A stretch of DNA of 64,000 bases from Clavelina lepadiformis (GCF_947623445.1 NC_135240.1:17670001-17734000); one strand, 5' to 3'. Positions 1 to 12,499 are shown, counted from the stretch's first letter. Translations and numbers: made by a program. The notes: generated from the letters alone by a model not told the origin.

Positions 1-1228
1 CAATAACAATATTTGATCTGTTGCTGTTATACGCTCACCGTACCGTCGCTAATGAAAGTCAAAATTTGATCAATTTATGAAATTGGGGAAAATGCGCAGC
101 GAAAAAACCTGACGTGATAGAGCAATTCTGAGCTCACAATTGGATTCAGCAACCAAAACTTAGCCTAAATCAATCATCAAAGTTCATGCAACAAAAATTT
201 TTTTTGTTTTTGTAGACCAGTGTAATTTATCACAAATTTCAGCTATAGACATCAATGATTGAAATTGTTTTTGCAACAACAAACAAACACTCTAGTATTC
301 ATTACAGCAAGGATTTTGTAAATCTAGATGATGTCAAAAGCCAATAAGGTAACATATGTATGAAGTGGCAGAACCAGGTAAAGGGTCAAACACCAGATGA
401 TTCACGACTCATCAGGATTTTCAGGCAAAATAAACTTGTGGGGTCAGTGACAGTGCATTTACTGTTGTCAAGTAAGTCCAGTACCTTTTTATTCGTCATA
501 CATATCATTTATTTCTGGCACAAATGCACTGTGGTAGCCTAATTATAGCTGTTGCAATGCCTGAACTTGGTGAGTTAAAATTACTTAAAAACAATTTGTA
601 ACACATGGGTCGTATTTCACTTGCTTTGGATAAAACAGTCCTCATTTTAAAATTATTTCATTTTGGTGTGCACAAAGTAACAATGCTTTTTTAAACATGC
701 AGAGATTCGAAAACAAGCAATTGTAATAACCCTTGCGCATTCAGTTGCAGGATTGATTAAAATTCATGGACTTGATTAACCCACAAGCAGAACTTATTAA
801 TAGATCAAACCAATTTCGTGTATGGATGTAAGAAACAGGGACTATGTCATTTATGATAGCAAAATTAGAGAGGTAAGATTCTCCACTACTAAGAGCTCTT
901 GTTATGGCAGCAACACTCTCTGTAACATCGACAACATAAGAAAGGTTTTTCTCTAACTTGAGGATAATTAAGACAGGTTTACATTGAAAAATGGAAGTTT
1001 GATGCAGCTTGCAATGTTGTCTGCTAATCACAACATAGCCCTTTCTTGTAAACAAGAATGGCCTGTAAGCCCAACCTAAATTCTGGTGAAAAGATTTTTA
1101 TGCTTCACCAGCTGAAATACTTTATGTGATACAAACAGTTCACATGTCATTGACCAAAAAAAAAACAATAAAACTTAGAAGATGTTAAAAGTAAGATAAA
1201 ATCAGGGTCAGCTTGTACGATTTTAAAA

Positions 1229-1275
1229 CAAAAGGATATTTCGACTACAGTTAGGCATCATCAGTCTTATTCAAA
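1229..1275 (-). repeat. Short dispersed-repeat signature (GATGATGCC...GTCGAAAT type)
   Basis: Read on the minus strand, this stretch has CTGATGATGCC followed by AGTCGAAAT, with GACT/AGTC able to pair across the gap. Motifs of this layout (GATGATGCC or GAAGAAGC, short stem, then CGAAA) recur in metazoan retroelement-derived repeats, notably Penelope-like elements. Only this short signature is visible, with no reverse transcriptase near it, so the family assignment is a guess. Confidence 0.3.
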
Positions 1276-2103
1276 CATATGTAGGAGTTCAAATGGTACA
1301 CTGCGAATGCTGATGAAAGTTATTGACACTATCCTCTTTGGGATAAATGTTATCGTATAATGCCTGAGCAGAAACGTTGATAAATTTTTCCTTGTACAAA
1401 GCGTCACAGCTGCTTGTGTTGGCGTAAAGTGGAGCATTGTCATTTTGCAAAAGATTTTTTTTTTTAAATGACAATTACAATGAAATGAAAAACAGTAATG
1501 GAAAATTTATATCCTGAAAGATGTAAACAATGTGCTGCATAACAGTTTGCAATAGTATCAATAAATTATCATGTCAATAAAAGCGAAGAAAAACAAATGA
1601 AACAAAACCAGATGGATACGAGAGATGATGTCTTAGACAAATTAATTATTAGAAATGACACTTTTAAGATTTAACGTTAACCTTTTTAAATTAGTTATTT
1701 AACATTAACACATTAACGAGTTGATGAATATGCATTTTAAGCAGATATGCAATTAAACAACTAGGCCTTGGATTTCTGTTTCCATTAGTGTTCACTAAAG
1801 TGCGTTGGTTATTTCGTTTTGCCCAACTTTCTTGACTTTACTCAGGCTTGGTACGCATTACTCTGGTAGCTCTAGTTGAGTAAACATAAAAACACATATT
1901 CTTAATTATTTTTTATCATGTTATCATTACAATGTAATATCACGTGGCGAGTGTCAACTAATCGGACAAAGGTGGTTTGGTAGGTTATATTGAGTAAGCT
2001 AATTTGCCTGTAGAAGAAGAATGTTGCTCAGATAATGGCACGAGTTCAAAACCTAGGATTTTGCTATGTTGAACCGGTACACGCAAAAAAAATTCCAAAA
2101 AAT

Positions 2104-2172
2104 GTTATACAGTAAATATATAAATACAGTAAATGTACAGTATATATATACAGTAAATGTACAAATGATAGA
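2104..2172. repeat. Imperfect short tandem repeat of ACAGTAAAT-type words
   Basis: The word TACAGTAAAT recurs several times with interspersed TATATA runs. It is a low-complexity tract with no other content. Confidence 0.5.
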
Positions 2173-5100
2173 TAAAAATAAATTATTCTATTGGCTATAA
2201 ATTTAACTAACCTGGTAGAAGCCATATCCTGAAGAGACAAAACTTTGTATTCAGCAAAAAATCGTTACACTACCTGTATGTGCCTATCAAAACATTTAAT
2301 AATCACACACTCACAAATATATACTTAAATCGATGGTGTATTTTGAAATATGGTATGAAACAACCTCTTAACCACAACTATATCACAATCTTTACAAATT
2401 AAGAAAAATTATTGGAAACACCTCCATTGTATTTGTGATGATAAAGGGATATTATAATATAAAAATCGAATGCAATATAGTATTTTTATTTTCAGACATC
2501 TGCTTTACGAACTGTGACGATAATGATAGATAACATTGCGTATCGATAACTTCTTGTTTTCCGTTTTAAGTCAAGACATGAACATCGTGCCTGCTATCTA
2601 TACCTATCTTGTGTGAATTATTCACAGTTGTTCAATGCATACAGTCTACTAAGATAATAGCTGCAACATGGACGTCTTTATGCTGTTGCTGTGCCAATGT
2701 TTTGTCTAAATTTATTTTATTCAAAGAAACTTCAATATAATCAGTATATACAGTTGTCATTCCTGGGTAACCATATTTGAATTCAATTTGAAGAAGTTCA
2801 GTGTTAAGATAGACAACTTTGTTGTCATCTTCACAAGATAATAAATCGTTAAGGTGAGCAATTAAGTCTGAGGGTGAGAAAAGCAGATAACGACTTTATG
2901 AGACTCATACACCATCACCCGCAATAAACATTTCAACAAGTATTTATTGTAGCGGAGTGGGTCAACCTCTCAACTTCAGGTGCCATATACCCACTTTCGT
3001 TACATATTCAAATAAATAAATGTCTATTGATTATGCGAATATATGAAGTGAGAGGCAAGGTTAAAAACAAACTGACCAAGGAATAATATCAAGGAATAAT
3101 TGTCTGCAAATATACGGTGCCAAGACATTATGTAATGGAGAAGCAGTCATTGCCAGAAAAGTATAACACATTTGCTACTAATTACAACATGGGTGGTGAT
3201 GATTACGATGTCATAGAGATGTGGCTTAACATCATATATACCTTTATTTGCATAGGTGCCAGCTTGGCAAAATAACTGAACGTGGGGTGTAACATTACGT
3301 TTTTTGTCAAAACAAACTTTATTATGGCTTTCACAAAATTAAATCATTTCTCTGTTAATCCTGTAGATACAACTTTCAATAGAGTTATTATTTTTTATTG
3401 CTTTAAACAAAAATAGTTTGTTGAATATGAAAAGAAATAAACAACCGAACTGAATTAAGGGCCAAAACATCATGAAAAATGTTATTAAAATTTCTAATTT
3501 GATAAGCTTTCACATTTTGTGGTACTATGTGTCAATAATAGAATAGGAAAACTATACAACAATCACAAGCAGTGTTCCCATTCTACCTGCAGTCACCCGC
3601 TTAGCAATAAGCCTTTTACATGAGCTCAATCTATCTTCTATATATCTGGTGTCATTCTTCAGTTGAAAACTCCGAGATACAGGTCACTTTTCATAATTTT
3701 CTGGACAGGAAACAGCAACCCAACTCCTTTAAAGCTCAAATACCCTAAAAATCGTCGCAGTTTCCTCTTTATAGGATCTGACGATATTTACCAGCATTTT
3801 TTGATGATGGGATAATAATTTAAAAAATAAATAAAATTTTTTGTTGACAATGCAGCAGTTTAGAATAGTTTGGTAACTCATCTACAAGATTTAATGAAAT
3901 GTACCATCGAAATTTGGAAGCTAACAAGCAAGTATCAAAATTGCAGGTTTTTGACAAAAAGTTTAAAGATATACCAAATTATGCAAAATATAGTGCAAAT
4001 GCAACGTTTATGTAGCGCAGGAAAATATGGTCAGGGGAGGCTTGCAAATGAAGCAGTGCCTCATTTTCCAAAATCTGGTGAAGCAATGACAATATTTTGA
4101 AGTTGTAGTCGTCATAGAAAAGATGGTTTTCAAAAAATTAGTATAAACTATAATTTTATTTTCAATTAGTTCTTCACTCTCTCCCAGAAACTTTTTTTGG
4201 CGCCAGTTTAGTTGTTGTCCTAGGAAAAATACAATATGTGAAGTGTGGTAGTGCCAAGTTGTGACTCACTTCAAATAGTGAAAGCTTCATGGACAGTATA
4301 AAGCTTGCATTTTTCCTAGGCAAAATCTCCCTGAAAATAATGCTGGAACAATACACGATTTGAGGCATGCTGCAAATATGACGTCGCAGAGGTAAACTCG
4401 CCATGGGAAAAAGGTGACGTTTGTTTCCAGCTACAACTGTAAGTTAGATGGAGGATGATATAGTATCTAAGCTGAACAATGTTGTTTAAATATGACACTT
4501 TTAAACTTTGCTTGTTTTTTTTGTATTTTTTTCTTTGGGATTAGTGGCCATACCAGTTATTTAACTTTTACAGCAAAGTAAATGTTATTTGTACAGTTTT
4601 ATGGATTTGCATAAAAATATATTATATATATAGCATAGTATACATAATTCGAGGTATAATTCCAAAAAATATTGGAACCTACTAAAATTAAACACAACAT
4701 GAGAATTTAAAAAGTATGCGAAGCAAAACTAAACAAATCAATATGTACCATTAGAAAAATGCAGTAAAAAACCTTAAAAATCTCACAGAAACCTCAATAA
4801 CATATTATAAGTATCTAAAGAGCATAATATTACCATACACAAAAATTACAACATATATATGCAAAACATGGGCAAGCCAATGTACACAAACATCAATAGA
4901 ATTCATGATAAACAACAATACTGCAAACTCTCTATTTGTACACAGTTACAATCTCAAATAAACACAGCTTACAATTACTGTACAATAGCTATTAAATAAG
5001 CCTGACCAGTGCAAGCAAGTACAATATTTCAGGTACATTAGAGAGCTGTTAAGACAGCATAGATCAGTTTTATTTATCTTAAGCAAGCATTATACAAAAA

Positions 5101-5443
5101 AGAAAAATGCATCTAGACATCAATATAAATTTTATAAGCAAAAAATAAATTGTTAAAAATCTTTGTCCTCCTCCAACACAAACTTGCATGATGTAACACA
5201 TCAGAAAAAAACACATGTAGATCTACCATTTCAAGCGATTTCTGACATTATTGCAAAAAGTGCTTAAATCATTCTTGCGAACAGTGCAACATGAAATAAT
5301 AAAATATTTCCTTCGCTTCAACACTTAGATAAATCACTAAAGTATCGAGAAGTAACACTTAAAGGCAGTTCATTAATAAATCATAGTTTCTGCTGTGAAC
5401 AATATGCTCCAAACAGAAACCGTTTTATCTTAAAAAATATTGT

Positions 5444-6682
5444 TTATGAAATAAAATCATTATCCACCTTACTCGTGTACTTTGTAAGTAGTGAACAGTA
5501 AAAATCGCCTTCTTTGTAAGGATTATGGCTTTGGAACACATATTGTTTTGCATTACATACAAGCTTTTTTAAAAGGTCATCATCAATAATTAGCTCCATC
5601 GCTTTATTTACAAATTCTTGAGGTTGAGAAAATAATAACCCATTTTGGTAATCTGTAATCACAGCGTTGTTTCCAGAAATGTTTCGAGCAAGAACTGGAA
5701 GACCGCATGCCATTGCTTCCAGCAATGAGGCCGACATTCCCTCACTTTTGGAGCAATTAATCATAGCAAAAAAAGTGTCAGTTCTTAATAACTCCTGGAA
5801 TTCACTTTGCTCAAATGGTTTAAGGTACTGTATAACACTGCCATCGGGAATTGACAACCATGCATTCATTGCTTCGATACCTGTCGACCCTGGCAATGGT
5901 GGAAATGATATTACAGATTTGAGGTTAATATGTAACTTATCATCCTGGTTGTGTGTACATTGGGCATGGTGCGCCATTATAAGTGTTTGCATTTGCTTAA
6001 AGAACAAGTTAGCATATTCAGAGCCTGTAACTGGCCCAAGAATAAGAAGCCTAATATCCCGGGAAAAAGTAGCCAGTTTTCTCCATGTTAAAAAATCCTC
6101 AAGTAGAAACAAAGGATCTTTTACTTCACGAATGCTACAAGACAAAAGAAACACCAACGGCGTTTTAGTGCTGACATGAGATTTACACGAATCGTTTATG
6201 GAAACATTATACAACTGGTAACTCAATGCTTGTTGTTGCAAGTAGGCAGGAGTATTAGGGTAATGGATACGAGCAACAGCCAGTAAACTTTCAGTAAATG
6301 CTACACAAAACACAGCATTATTCAAACATGTCTTCATCACCTCAAATTTATCTTGATACTTTATATCTTCATTTAAATCAGTACCACCAAACACAACTGC
6401 ATATTTCACACAGAGTTTACATGAATTGCTACAAGTGCATATGACACATGAACCACTCTTAAAAGCATGGATAAGAATGACAAAATTCACTTTATTTTCC
6501 ACAATATGTTTGTTGATACGTTTTAGTTTACAATTGTAATTGACCTTCTGAGAAAATAGATCATGTGGTGAAGTGACAAGAACACAAAACGATTTTCTTT
6601 CAAAATGATTCTGTAACCGACTAACAGTAGATGTGTTTCCTGTTGCAGCTAAAGTAGGCGAAAGAAGAAGCACTGTTTCCAT
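5444..6682 (-). CDS. GLT1D1: GLT1D1-like glycosyltransferase (GT-B fold, group 1), intronless
   Basis: Predicted glycosyltransferase 1 domain-containing protein 1. The 412-residue frame follows vertebrate GLT1D1 (about 346 residues) from end to end: an N-terminal LLLSPTLAATGNTSTV, then VFGGTDLNED with VAFTES, then FLLSCSIREVKDPL, and a C-terminal GT-B half with SEGMSASLLEAMACG, PVLARNISGN and GLLFSQPQEFV. The SEG...LLE segment is the E-x7-E signature of retaining GT-B enzymes and probably contacts the nucleotide-sugar donor. The acceptor is not known from sequence. I chose the ATG at 6682-6680 because it has G at -3 and G at +4 and aligns with the family N-terminus; the open frame runs 10 codons further, to 6712. 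About 60 extra residues come from insertions near residues 80-100 and 240-290 (numbered from 6712). The whole coding region is one exon, whereas vertebrate genes are split. No poly(A) tract or target duplication marks it as a recent retrocopy. Confidence 0.85.
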   Translation of the reverse strand: METVLLLSPTLAATGNTSTVSRLQNHFERKSFCVLVTSPHDLFSQKVNYNCKLKRINKHIVENKVNFVILIHAFKSGSCVICTCSNSCKLCVKYAVVFGGTDLNEDIKYQDKFEVMKTCLNNAVFCVAFTESLLAVARIHYPNTPAYLQQQALSYQLYNVSINDSCKSHVSTKTPLVFLLSCSIREVKDPLFLLEDFLTWRKLATFSRDIRLLILGPVTGSEYANLFFKQMQTLIMAHHAQCTHNQDDKLHINLKSVISFPPLPGSTGIEAMNAWLSIPDGSVIQYLKPFEQSEFQELLRTDTFFAMINCSKSEGMSASLLEAMACGLPVLARNISGNNAVITDYQNGLLFSQPQEFVNKAMELIIDDDLLKKLVCNAKQYVFQSHNPYKEGDFYCSLLTKYTSKVDNDFIS

Positions 6683-6712
6683 AACATAAAGCATGCAGGC
6701 TAAATATATCAA

Positions 6713-7872
6713 AGGAGTATCAAAATTAAATGAATCTCATTCCAAGCACATTGTCACAAACACTTGTTTTCTCTTTTGTAGTTTAACAGTATGGCTGCTT
6801 TCTTGGCTTCAATTATGATAGTGAATGTTTAATCATCTCAATTAGCATCTGCAATGTATAAACAGCCACCATGAATTTATCAAACAAGAAAAACGTTTCA
6901 AGGCAGTGGTTGACCTTGTTGAAAGGTAGCAAATCACCACTCGAACCGCAAATTGACCCATATTTGTTAACTCATTATTCACCTTCTCCAAAAATTGCAG
7001 ATTTAAAGCTGTTAGGATTCTTGGTAATCAAACTTGAAAGTTGTAATATAGTAACTAAAACTTCACCAAAGTCTACCTTCTACCGTATAATATATATATA
7101 TACCGTATAATTTTATTTCTGATTACATAACTAAATAACATTATTTCTCCAACTAACAAACAATACGTAATAACAGAGTACTGTATCTGTGTAATGCAGA
7201 GGTCACCAACCTGTAGGACAATGCGGTCTGTGTTACAACCAGTTCTGCTAGTTTAATGATCAAGATGTTTGGCAAGTTATATTTCGATTTTGATTGTAGT
7301 GACAGTGTATTACCAAACTTGACATTAAATACTTCTACTAATTTTTTCAACAGTATCACTTTAAGTACGAGACAGGTAGAACATGTGCTTTCAGCAGAAT
7401 TACTCATGTATATTTAACATGATTATTTGTTAGTCTATTTATTTTTGTTTAAAATTTTTAAATTTCCATGATAGTTTAAATATACAGTAATTACAAATAC
7501 AGTTCTGTAATGGTACAAATACAATTGAAAGTGACGATTATCCGTAACGACATAAACGCACTTTCCAAAGTTTCAGGGACAAGTAATGATCTGAGGCCAG
7601 TCAAAACACAAGCAATGATTCGTCAATAATCATCTACTCTAGCCCAGTCCGTCTGGAGTAGGTAGGTTAAAATGGATATTTGAGATTTTATATTCAAGAG
7701 ATGTTTTACGTCTAACATGAAAATTAAAAAAAGAAGCCGTCTCAAAATTTTAAGGTGCGGTATAGGATTTAGTGTTTAACAATGAACTGCAAGTACACTA
7801 ACATTAATGAGAATAAGCCACATCAGAAACACTGTTTCGCTGTAGCTGCAAGAGGCTTCACAGCTCGTTTGT
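6713..7872. other. Intergenic, no recognised feature
   Basis: No coding frame with family resemblance was found. The stretch would include the upstream region of the minus-strand glycosyltransferase gene, but I see no convincing TATA box. A short AT-dinucleotide run lies near 7088-7105. Confidence 0.5.
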
Positions 7873-7876
7873 TTAA

Positions 7877-9997
7877 CCCTAGAACCACCAGAATTTTTTT
7901 CTACGAGAATTACCAAGAGGGTCAATTGACCCTTCCATTTAATATGACTGCAATTTTTGGAAATAACACCATTTTCTCATATTATTTCTTTCATAGAAAT
8001 TAATTTGGACAGTGTGACCTTTGTCTATGATGACGTCACAGTGCTTGTATCGTTTCACTTTGTAACAATATCATAACTTTTTGACACCGCAAACTTTGCA
8101 GAAGACAAAAAATTTGTTATTGATAGGATGCAGCAAGAAATTAATCTAGTTGATTGCAGTGTTTAGGAAGTTACTTGAAGACTACGAATAATTTTACAGC
8201 AGGCCTAGTCAGGGAGCATCTGTAATTTTATAGTTAAGCTTTAGATTGCGATCTTTACTATGTTCCACAGACATTCTGCAGCTATTTGTCTCAGACGCAG
8301 GTTTTTGTTTCAGATTTTAGTGCTATTGCTACTGTTAGGGCAAAAGCTACAGTGTAATTAGTAGTGTGCAGTTGTCTACCATGTCTAGGTTTACAGCAGC
8401 TAGAAGGTACAATCCAGAAGTTCTTCAAGTTTATGAAGAACACTTTGATGAGCCAGAACCAAGCATACGTGAGATTTGTTTGACATAGAGCAAGATGTTG
8501 TGCAAGAAGAAAGTAGTTCAGAAAATGCTGTCCCTACTTTGCCAAACAGAGAGCAGATAGTCAGTAGAGATGGTACCATTTGGGCACCTGAGTTTCCACC
8601 TCAAAATGGACGTGCAAGTAAACGAAATATAATTAAAACAAGGTCAGATACTAAACAGTTTGTTCTTGCACGGGTAGATAATGCAAAAAACGTGTTTCAA
8701 GAGTTGTGGGGTCAAAGAAACATTGATCACATTATGGAATTCACAATAGCCGAAGCTCAGCGACAAGAGAATAGCGAATTTTCCCTCAGAAATAATGAGC
8801 TGGAAGCGTTTTTTGGCCTGTGTCTTCTTCGAGAAGTTTTGAAAGGAAGGGATGAACCGCTAACAAATTTCTGGGATTTAGAATATGGTCGATCTATTTT
8901 TTCGGAGACTATGAACAAATTTCAATCAATTATTCATTACATACGTTTTGATGAGAAAACTTTAAGGCAGCGTCGCTGACAATCTAACAAGTTTACGGCA
9001 ATTCGAGTTTTGTGGAATACAGTGATGGACAACTGCCAAAAGTCTTATTTTCCTCATTCTCATGTTGCAGTTGATGAGCAACTTCTTCCTTCCAGATCTA
9101 GGTAGATCTTACTTCATTGGCACTTGACAGAAAGTTACTTGAGAGGAACACTACAATCGTTGGTACTATCAGATCCCATCGTAGAGACTTTCCTTCTGAT
9201 GTTCGGCTTGGAAAAAATACGCCACTGTACACTTCAAAATTTGTTTTCACACAACCACCAGAAAATAATATGCTTCTCAGTTATAAAACGAAGTAGTGTA
9301 TCTACTTTCTTCACTTCACAATGTTCATACACAATGTTAATGTTTAGATGATAAAGCAAAGAAACCAATGGCTATTTCTGGACTACAACGCTCCGCGCTT
9401 ACTCTACTAAGGCAGCATCACGAAGATGGCAACTTGCTGCATTTTTCAACTTGTTGGACATTGTGGCACTGGATACATACGTCATATGCAAAGATGTGCA
9501 AATAACAATTAAAAAGAGTTTATTATCGAACTGGCTAAAAAACTGTGTTTTGCAGAGAAAAACAGAAGACGTACAGTCCCCCAAGTTTTTCATCTGAAAC
9601 GCAATAGAAAGTGCTGATGAAGATTTACCACTCAATAAAAAAACAAATGTAAAATATGTCAGTCAAACAAACCAAGGGTACAATGTTGTAACTGTTCAAA
9701 GTTTGTTTGTGGAATGTGTATTCAGTAGTGTACCTGTGTGTAAAAGTTGTTTGGAAATGCAATTGAACAAATCAATACTCTCGGCTTAGGGACAATTGAC
9801 CCCTTTGATAATTTACCTTTTTCCATTCCGAAACAATTGTTTTGAAAAAAAAAATTCGTTTGTCTTTTTGATGATGTGTCACATACCCGCAGAAAGAATA
9901 AAAGTCAAAAAGTTTGAGGTTGCTAGCAAAAAAGACTTCTTGTAAAATTAAAAAAAATGCAAAAGGGTCAATTGACCCATCTGGTAGTTCTATAGGG
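7877..9997 (+). mobile_element. piggyBac-family DNA transposon, non-functional copy
   Basis: The 2,121-bp element is bounded by TTAA on both sides (7873-7876 and 9998-10001), the target duplication typical of piggyBac. Its ends are imperfect inverted repeats: CCCTAGAACCACCAG at the left and the complement of CTGGTAGTTCTATAGGG at the right. Just inside each end lies the palindrome GGGTCAATTGACCC (about 7919 and 9965). The interior holds remnants of a plus-strand transposase. The element may have landed in an older dispersed repeat whose sequence resumes from about 10047. Confidence 0.88.
8381..9789 (+). pseudogene. Broken piggyBac transposase
   Basis: The reading frame begins with ATG at 8381 (MSRFTAARRYNPEVL), stops near 8489, and continues in a second frame at 8476-8979. 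That second frame has piggyBac N-terminal features: IWAPEFPPQNGR, ELEAFFGLCLLREVLKGRDEP, FWDLEYGRSIFSETM and IIHYIRFDEKTLRQRR. After 8979 the sequence is out of frame but still readable as family sequence, including VAVDEQLLP near 9065, the region of the first catalytic Asp. The middle of the catalytic core is poorly preserved. A Cys-rich C-terminal finger (KCKICQSNKPRVQCCNCSKF, then VCGMC) is visible at about 9643-9726. Several frameshifts and stops rule out an active enzyme. Confidence 0.82.
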
Positions 9998-10046
9998 TTA
10001 AGGGGCTATGACCCAATTTAAAGAGATACCTATATGCTTTTCAATG

Positions 10047-10400
10047 CAAAGTACATTAAATCAAGACGCTACTAGGCTATCAAAAAACCACATCATAAAC
10101 CTCTCCTGAATTTTGGCTTGCAACAAGATCTGGGCTAGGACTGCCTACAGTTTTAATTTGGTCAGAGTCCTTGTACTCACATTTCTATAACAAACACCTA
10201 AACTTTACAGCATGCTTTAAGCTTAAAATTTTAGGACAAATGCTCCAAAATATCAAAAAATCAAACCCCCACCAATATGACGCTATGGCAGCGACCATAG
10301 ATATCTTATATTATATATAAGATATCTATAGCAGCGACATCGTTGTAAACACAGTACTGCCGCCTCAAAACTGTTTCTCTATTGGAAAGTGAACCCTTAA
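10047..10400 (+). repeat. Dispersed repeat related to part of the 3.66-kb array unit
   Basis: This block matches array positions about 40437-40870 in the same order: ATTAAATCAAGA, ACATCATAAACCT, GGCTTGCAAC, ACTGCCTACAG, CCTAAACTTTACA, TTAAAATTTTAGGACAAAT, AATATGACGC, then TTGGRAAGTGA. Divergence is considerable, with small indels, so this is an older copy of the same family. I recognise no coding potential. Confidence 0.7.
10296..10330. repeat. 35-bp palindromic insertion with 8-bp flanking duplication
   Basis: A near-perfect palindrome (ATAGATATCTTATA and its complement around a short AT centre) sits between two copies of GCAGCGAC (10288-10295 and 10331-10338). An inverted repeat with an 8-bp direct repeat looks like a minimal hAT-like insertion or a fold-back remnant. 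The related array sequence has no such palindrome. Confidence 0.55.
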
Positions 10401-11175
10401 GTGTATTTTTATGTTACTAAGCCTTTTGATTTTTATGTCATAAAGCCACTGTTGTCGGGGTACGTGCCATCATGTGATTGGAACAGCAAATTACTGTATG
10501 TGTATTTCGATCAGCATAACTTTTGCAAATCTAAACGCAGCGTATAAATAACAAATCTCAAGAACACAGGATAATGTTACTTTTTATTTTTATTCATGCA
10601 GCAAAAATGCCATAGGAAACAGAATTCACCCGCCTAACTTGTCTTCCGCCTAGCCTTTGGTAAGATAAAGGAAGTAAGTGAATCAAACATGGCGTGATAA
10701 TAAAAATATAGTGTTTTAAAATACTTTCTGAAAGAATAGTTGCCTGTAAAGTGTGTGGTGACATTCCTTTGTTTTGCCTGTTTGCCTGGCGCATAATCAC
10801 GCCGCCTTAATTGTGTTGTTTTCATCTGTAGGACGTCGTTCAGTTAAAAGCGTAGTGTGGGCGGTCGGCTGCTCAACACTATGAGTTTATCTAGATAAGT
10901 ATTATATAGTTTTCACGTTTTGCCTAACTGATTGTCCTATTTTGTTTTAGGACTGTTCTGTTCTGTCTTTAATAAAGTCTTATTTACTTGGATTTCGTAT
11001 TTGAGTTTCGAGGTCATGACAAAGTGTACCAGAGAAACATTTTTTCAATAATATATAGAAATTGCTTGAGCAGTTACTGGCAAACTTTAATGATAATGGT
11101 ATACAATGGATTGGTGAAGAATGCCAATGTTAAATGAAGATGATACAACGTGAAATCAACACTCTTAGAGGGTTT

Positions 11176-11665
11176 TGATTTCATTTTTTACAGCAGGTTT
11201 CCATAATCTGTGTAAATGCAGCTTTGAAAGCTTTCACTGTTGAAGTTTTCAGCTCAGATTATACACTAGGAGGTACTCTTATTAGTAATTTTGCACAAAA
11301 ACTAATAACATTTGTACCTTTATCCCATACATTTTTAAGAAAACTTCCACCAATGAAATTTCTCGTTGTGATATCATCTTTTATGGTTAATGTAAATGAT
11401 TCTACCGATGACTATGCCTCACCAAGGTGAATACAATAAGTTACCCTTTCATTGTTCATATCAACAAAGTTATTATTTTGGTCTTTGATTGAAAATTGAA
11501 TACTACCAATTTGACTTAAATTTTTTATTAACACATAAACATCTTGTCTGGGTTTAACTTAAATTAAATATCCTGGAGGAAAATTTGGACTCACAGCAAA
11601 TAACAAATCGCATCATATTCCATTTCTATAACTTGGTTCAACTAAACTACAATGAATTTGTAGAG
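11176..11665 (-). mobile_element. Polinton/Maverick-like fossil fragment (capsid-region gene part)
   Basis: The minus strand of this block matches, in inverted orientation, the plus-strand Polinton fragment at about 14556-14960. It carries parts of the small structural-gene region typical of Polintons. It is broken and lacks identifiable polymerase, integrase and terminal repeats. Divergence from the other copy suggests an old, inactive insertion. Confidence 0.5.
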
Positions 11666-11746
11666 TGTTAATATTTGTAATGATTACAAATTGGCTGATG
11701 GTAAAATAAGAAAAAATAATATGAAAGATTGGTAAAATAAGAAAGA

Positions 11747-11825
11747 GGATATAGTTTGGCATTCTTAAGATTAACGTTACTTTTTTTCGACACGAGCTTT
11801 CGCAAGCATAAGCTTGCTTCTTCAT
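11747..11825 (-). repeat. Dispersed repeat with GAAGAAGC-stem-GCGAAA core (copy 1)
   Basis: Read on the minus strand: GAAGAAGCAAGC, a TTAT loop, GCTTGCGAAA, then a tail ending in the complement of GATATAGTTTGGCATTCT. The same layout occurs at 17373-17458. The stem followed by GAAA resembles the hammerhead-like core found in terminal repeats of Penelope-like elements. No reverse transcriptase is present. It lies between two Polinton fossil fragments. Confidence 0.45.
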
Positions 11826-12499
11826 GTGTAGGCCTACTGTAAAAATGCGTATAAAAATATTTTGGCTGTCATACACTCTGTTTTCACTGGTACTGTTGTC
11901 ATTTTATTATGTTGTTAGGCTATGACATATTTAATTCGTTTGTATACTACTTGTGTGAAGCATTACACAACAAACTCATCTGTCATAAAGACCGCTTATG
12001 CTGGCGGTTATTGTTTGAATATGAGTGAGGACGATAGATGGTTTATAACTTGTTTTGCTTCTGCTTCGATGATATGACTTCTCATTTCTCAAATTGCGTG
12101 ACTATGCTGTTAGTTGCTTAATTCTGTTTATATAAATTGCTAAATAATGAAGTTCCCATTTTATTTATTATCAAACACGAAGGCTTTCACCTTCGGGCAA
12201 AACTTACTGAAAGCTACATTGCGCTGTAGTAACCAGTGAAATCGATCACATAAAAAGGAAAGATTGTAAACATTACATCGGTATTTATATGTGGCAAATC
12301 AGTTCAAGCGAGGTAATTTATCTGACGTCATTAAGGAGAACTCAAATCTGGTCAACAACTGAATTACAAGATCCCAAATTAAATTTCAAACATCTCGAAA
12401 ACAACTCGTGACTCGTGACGTAATCGTCACAAGACTATTTTCTTTAAAAATATTAAACTAAAATTTTTGCTCCATTTTTGAAACTCACAGTGCAAAATA

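Larger units (their letters stand above)
1..5443. other. No recognised gene; AT-rich intergenic DNA
   Basis: I recognise no protein domain, tRNA or complete transposon here. The longest open frame is 104 codons on the minus strand (741-1055), matches no family I know, and shows no clear splice context. The stretch directly below 5444 would hold the 3' UTR of the minus-strand glycosyltransferase gene; a minus-strand AATAAA lies near 5070-5077. A short dispersed-repeat signature is listed separately at 1229-1275. Confidence 0.6.

Noticed and set aside
5667-6179. 170-codon plus-strand frame
   Set aside because: Antisense shadow of the glycosyltransferase coding region.
10830-11030. Possible solo LTR (TGTAGG start, AATAAAG near 10970)
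   Set aside because: No second copy, no target duplication and no clear 3' end.
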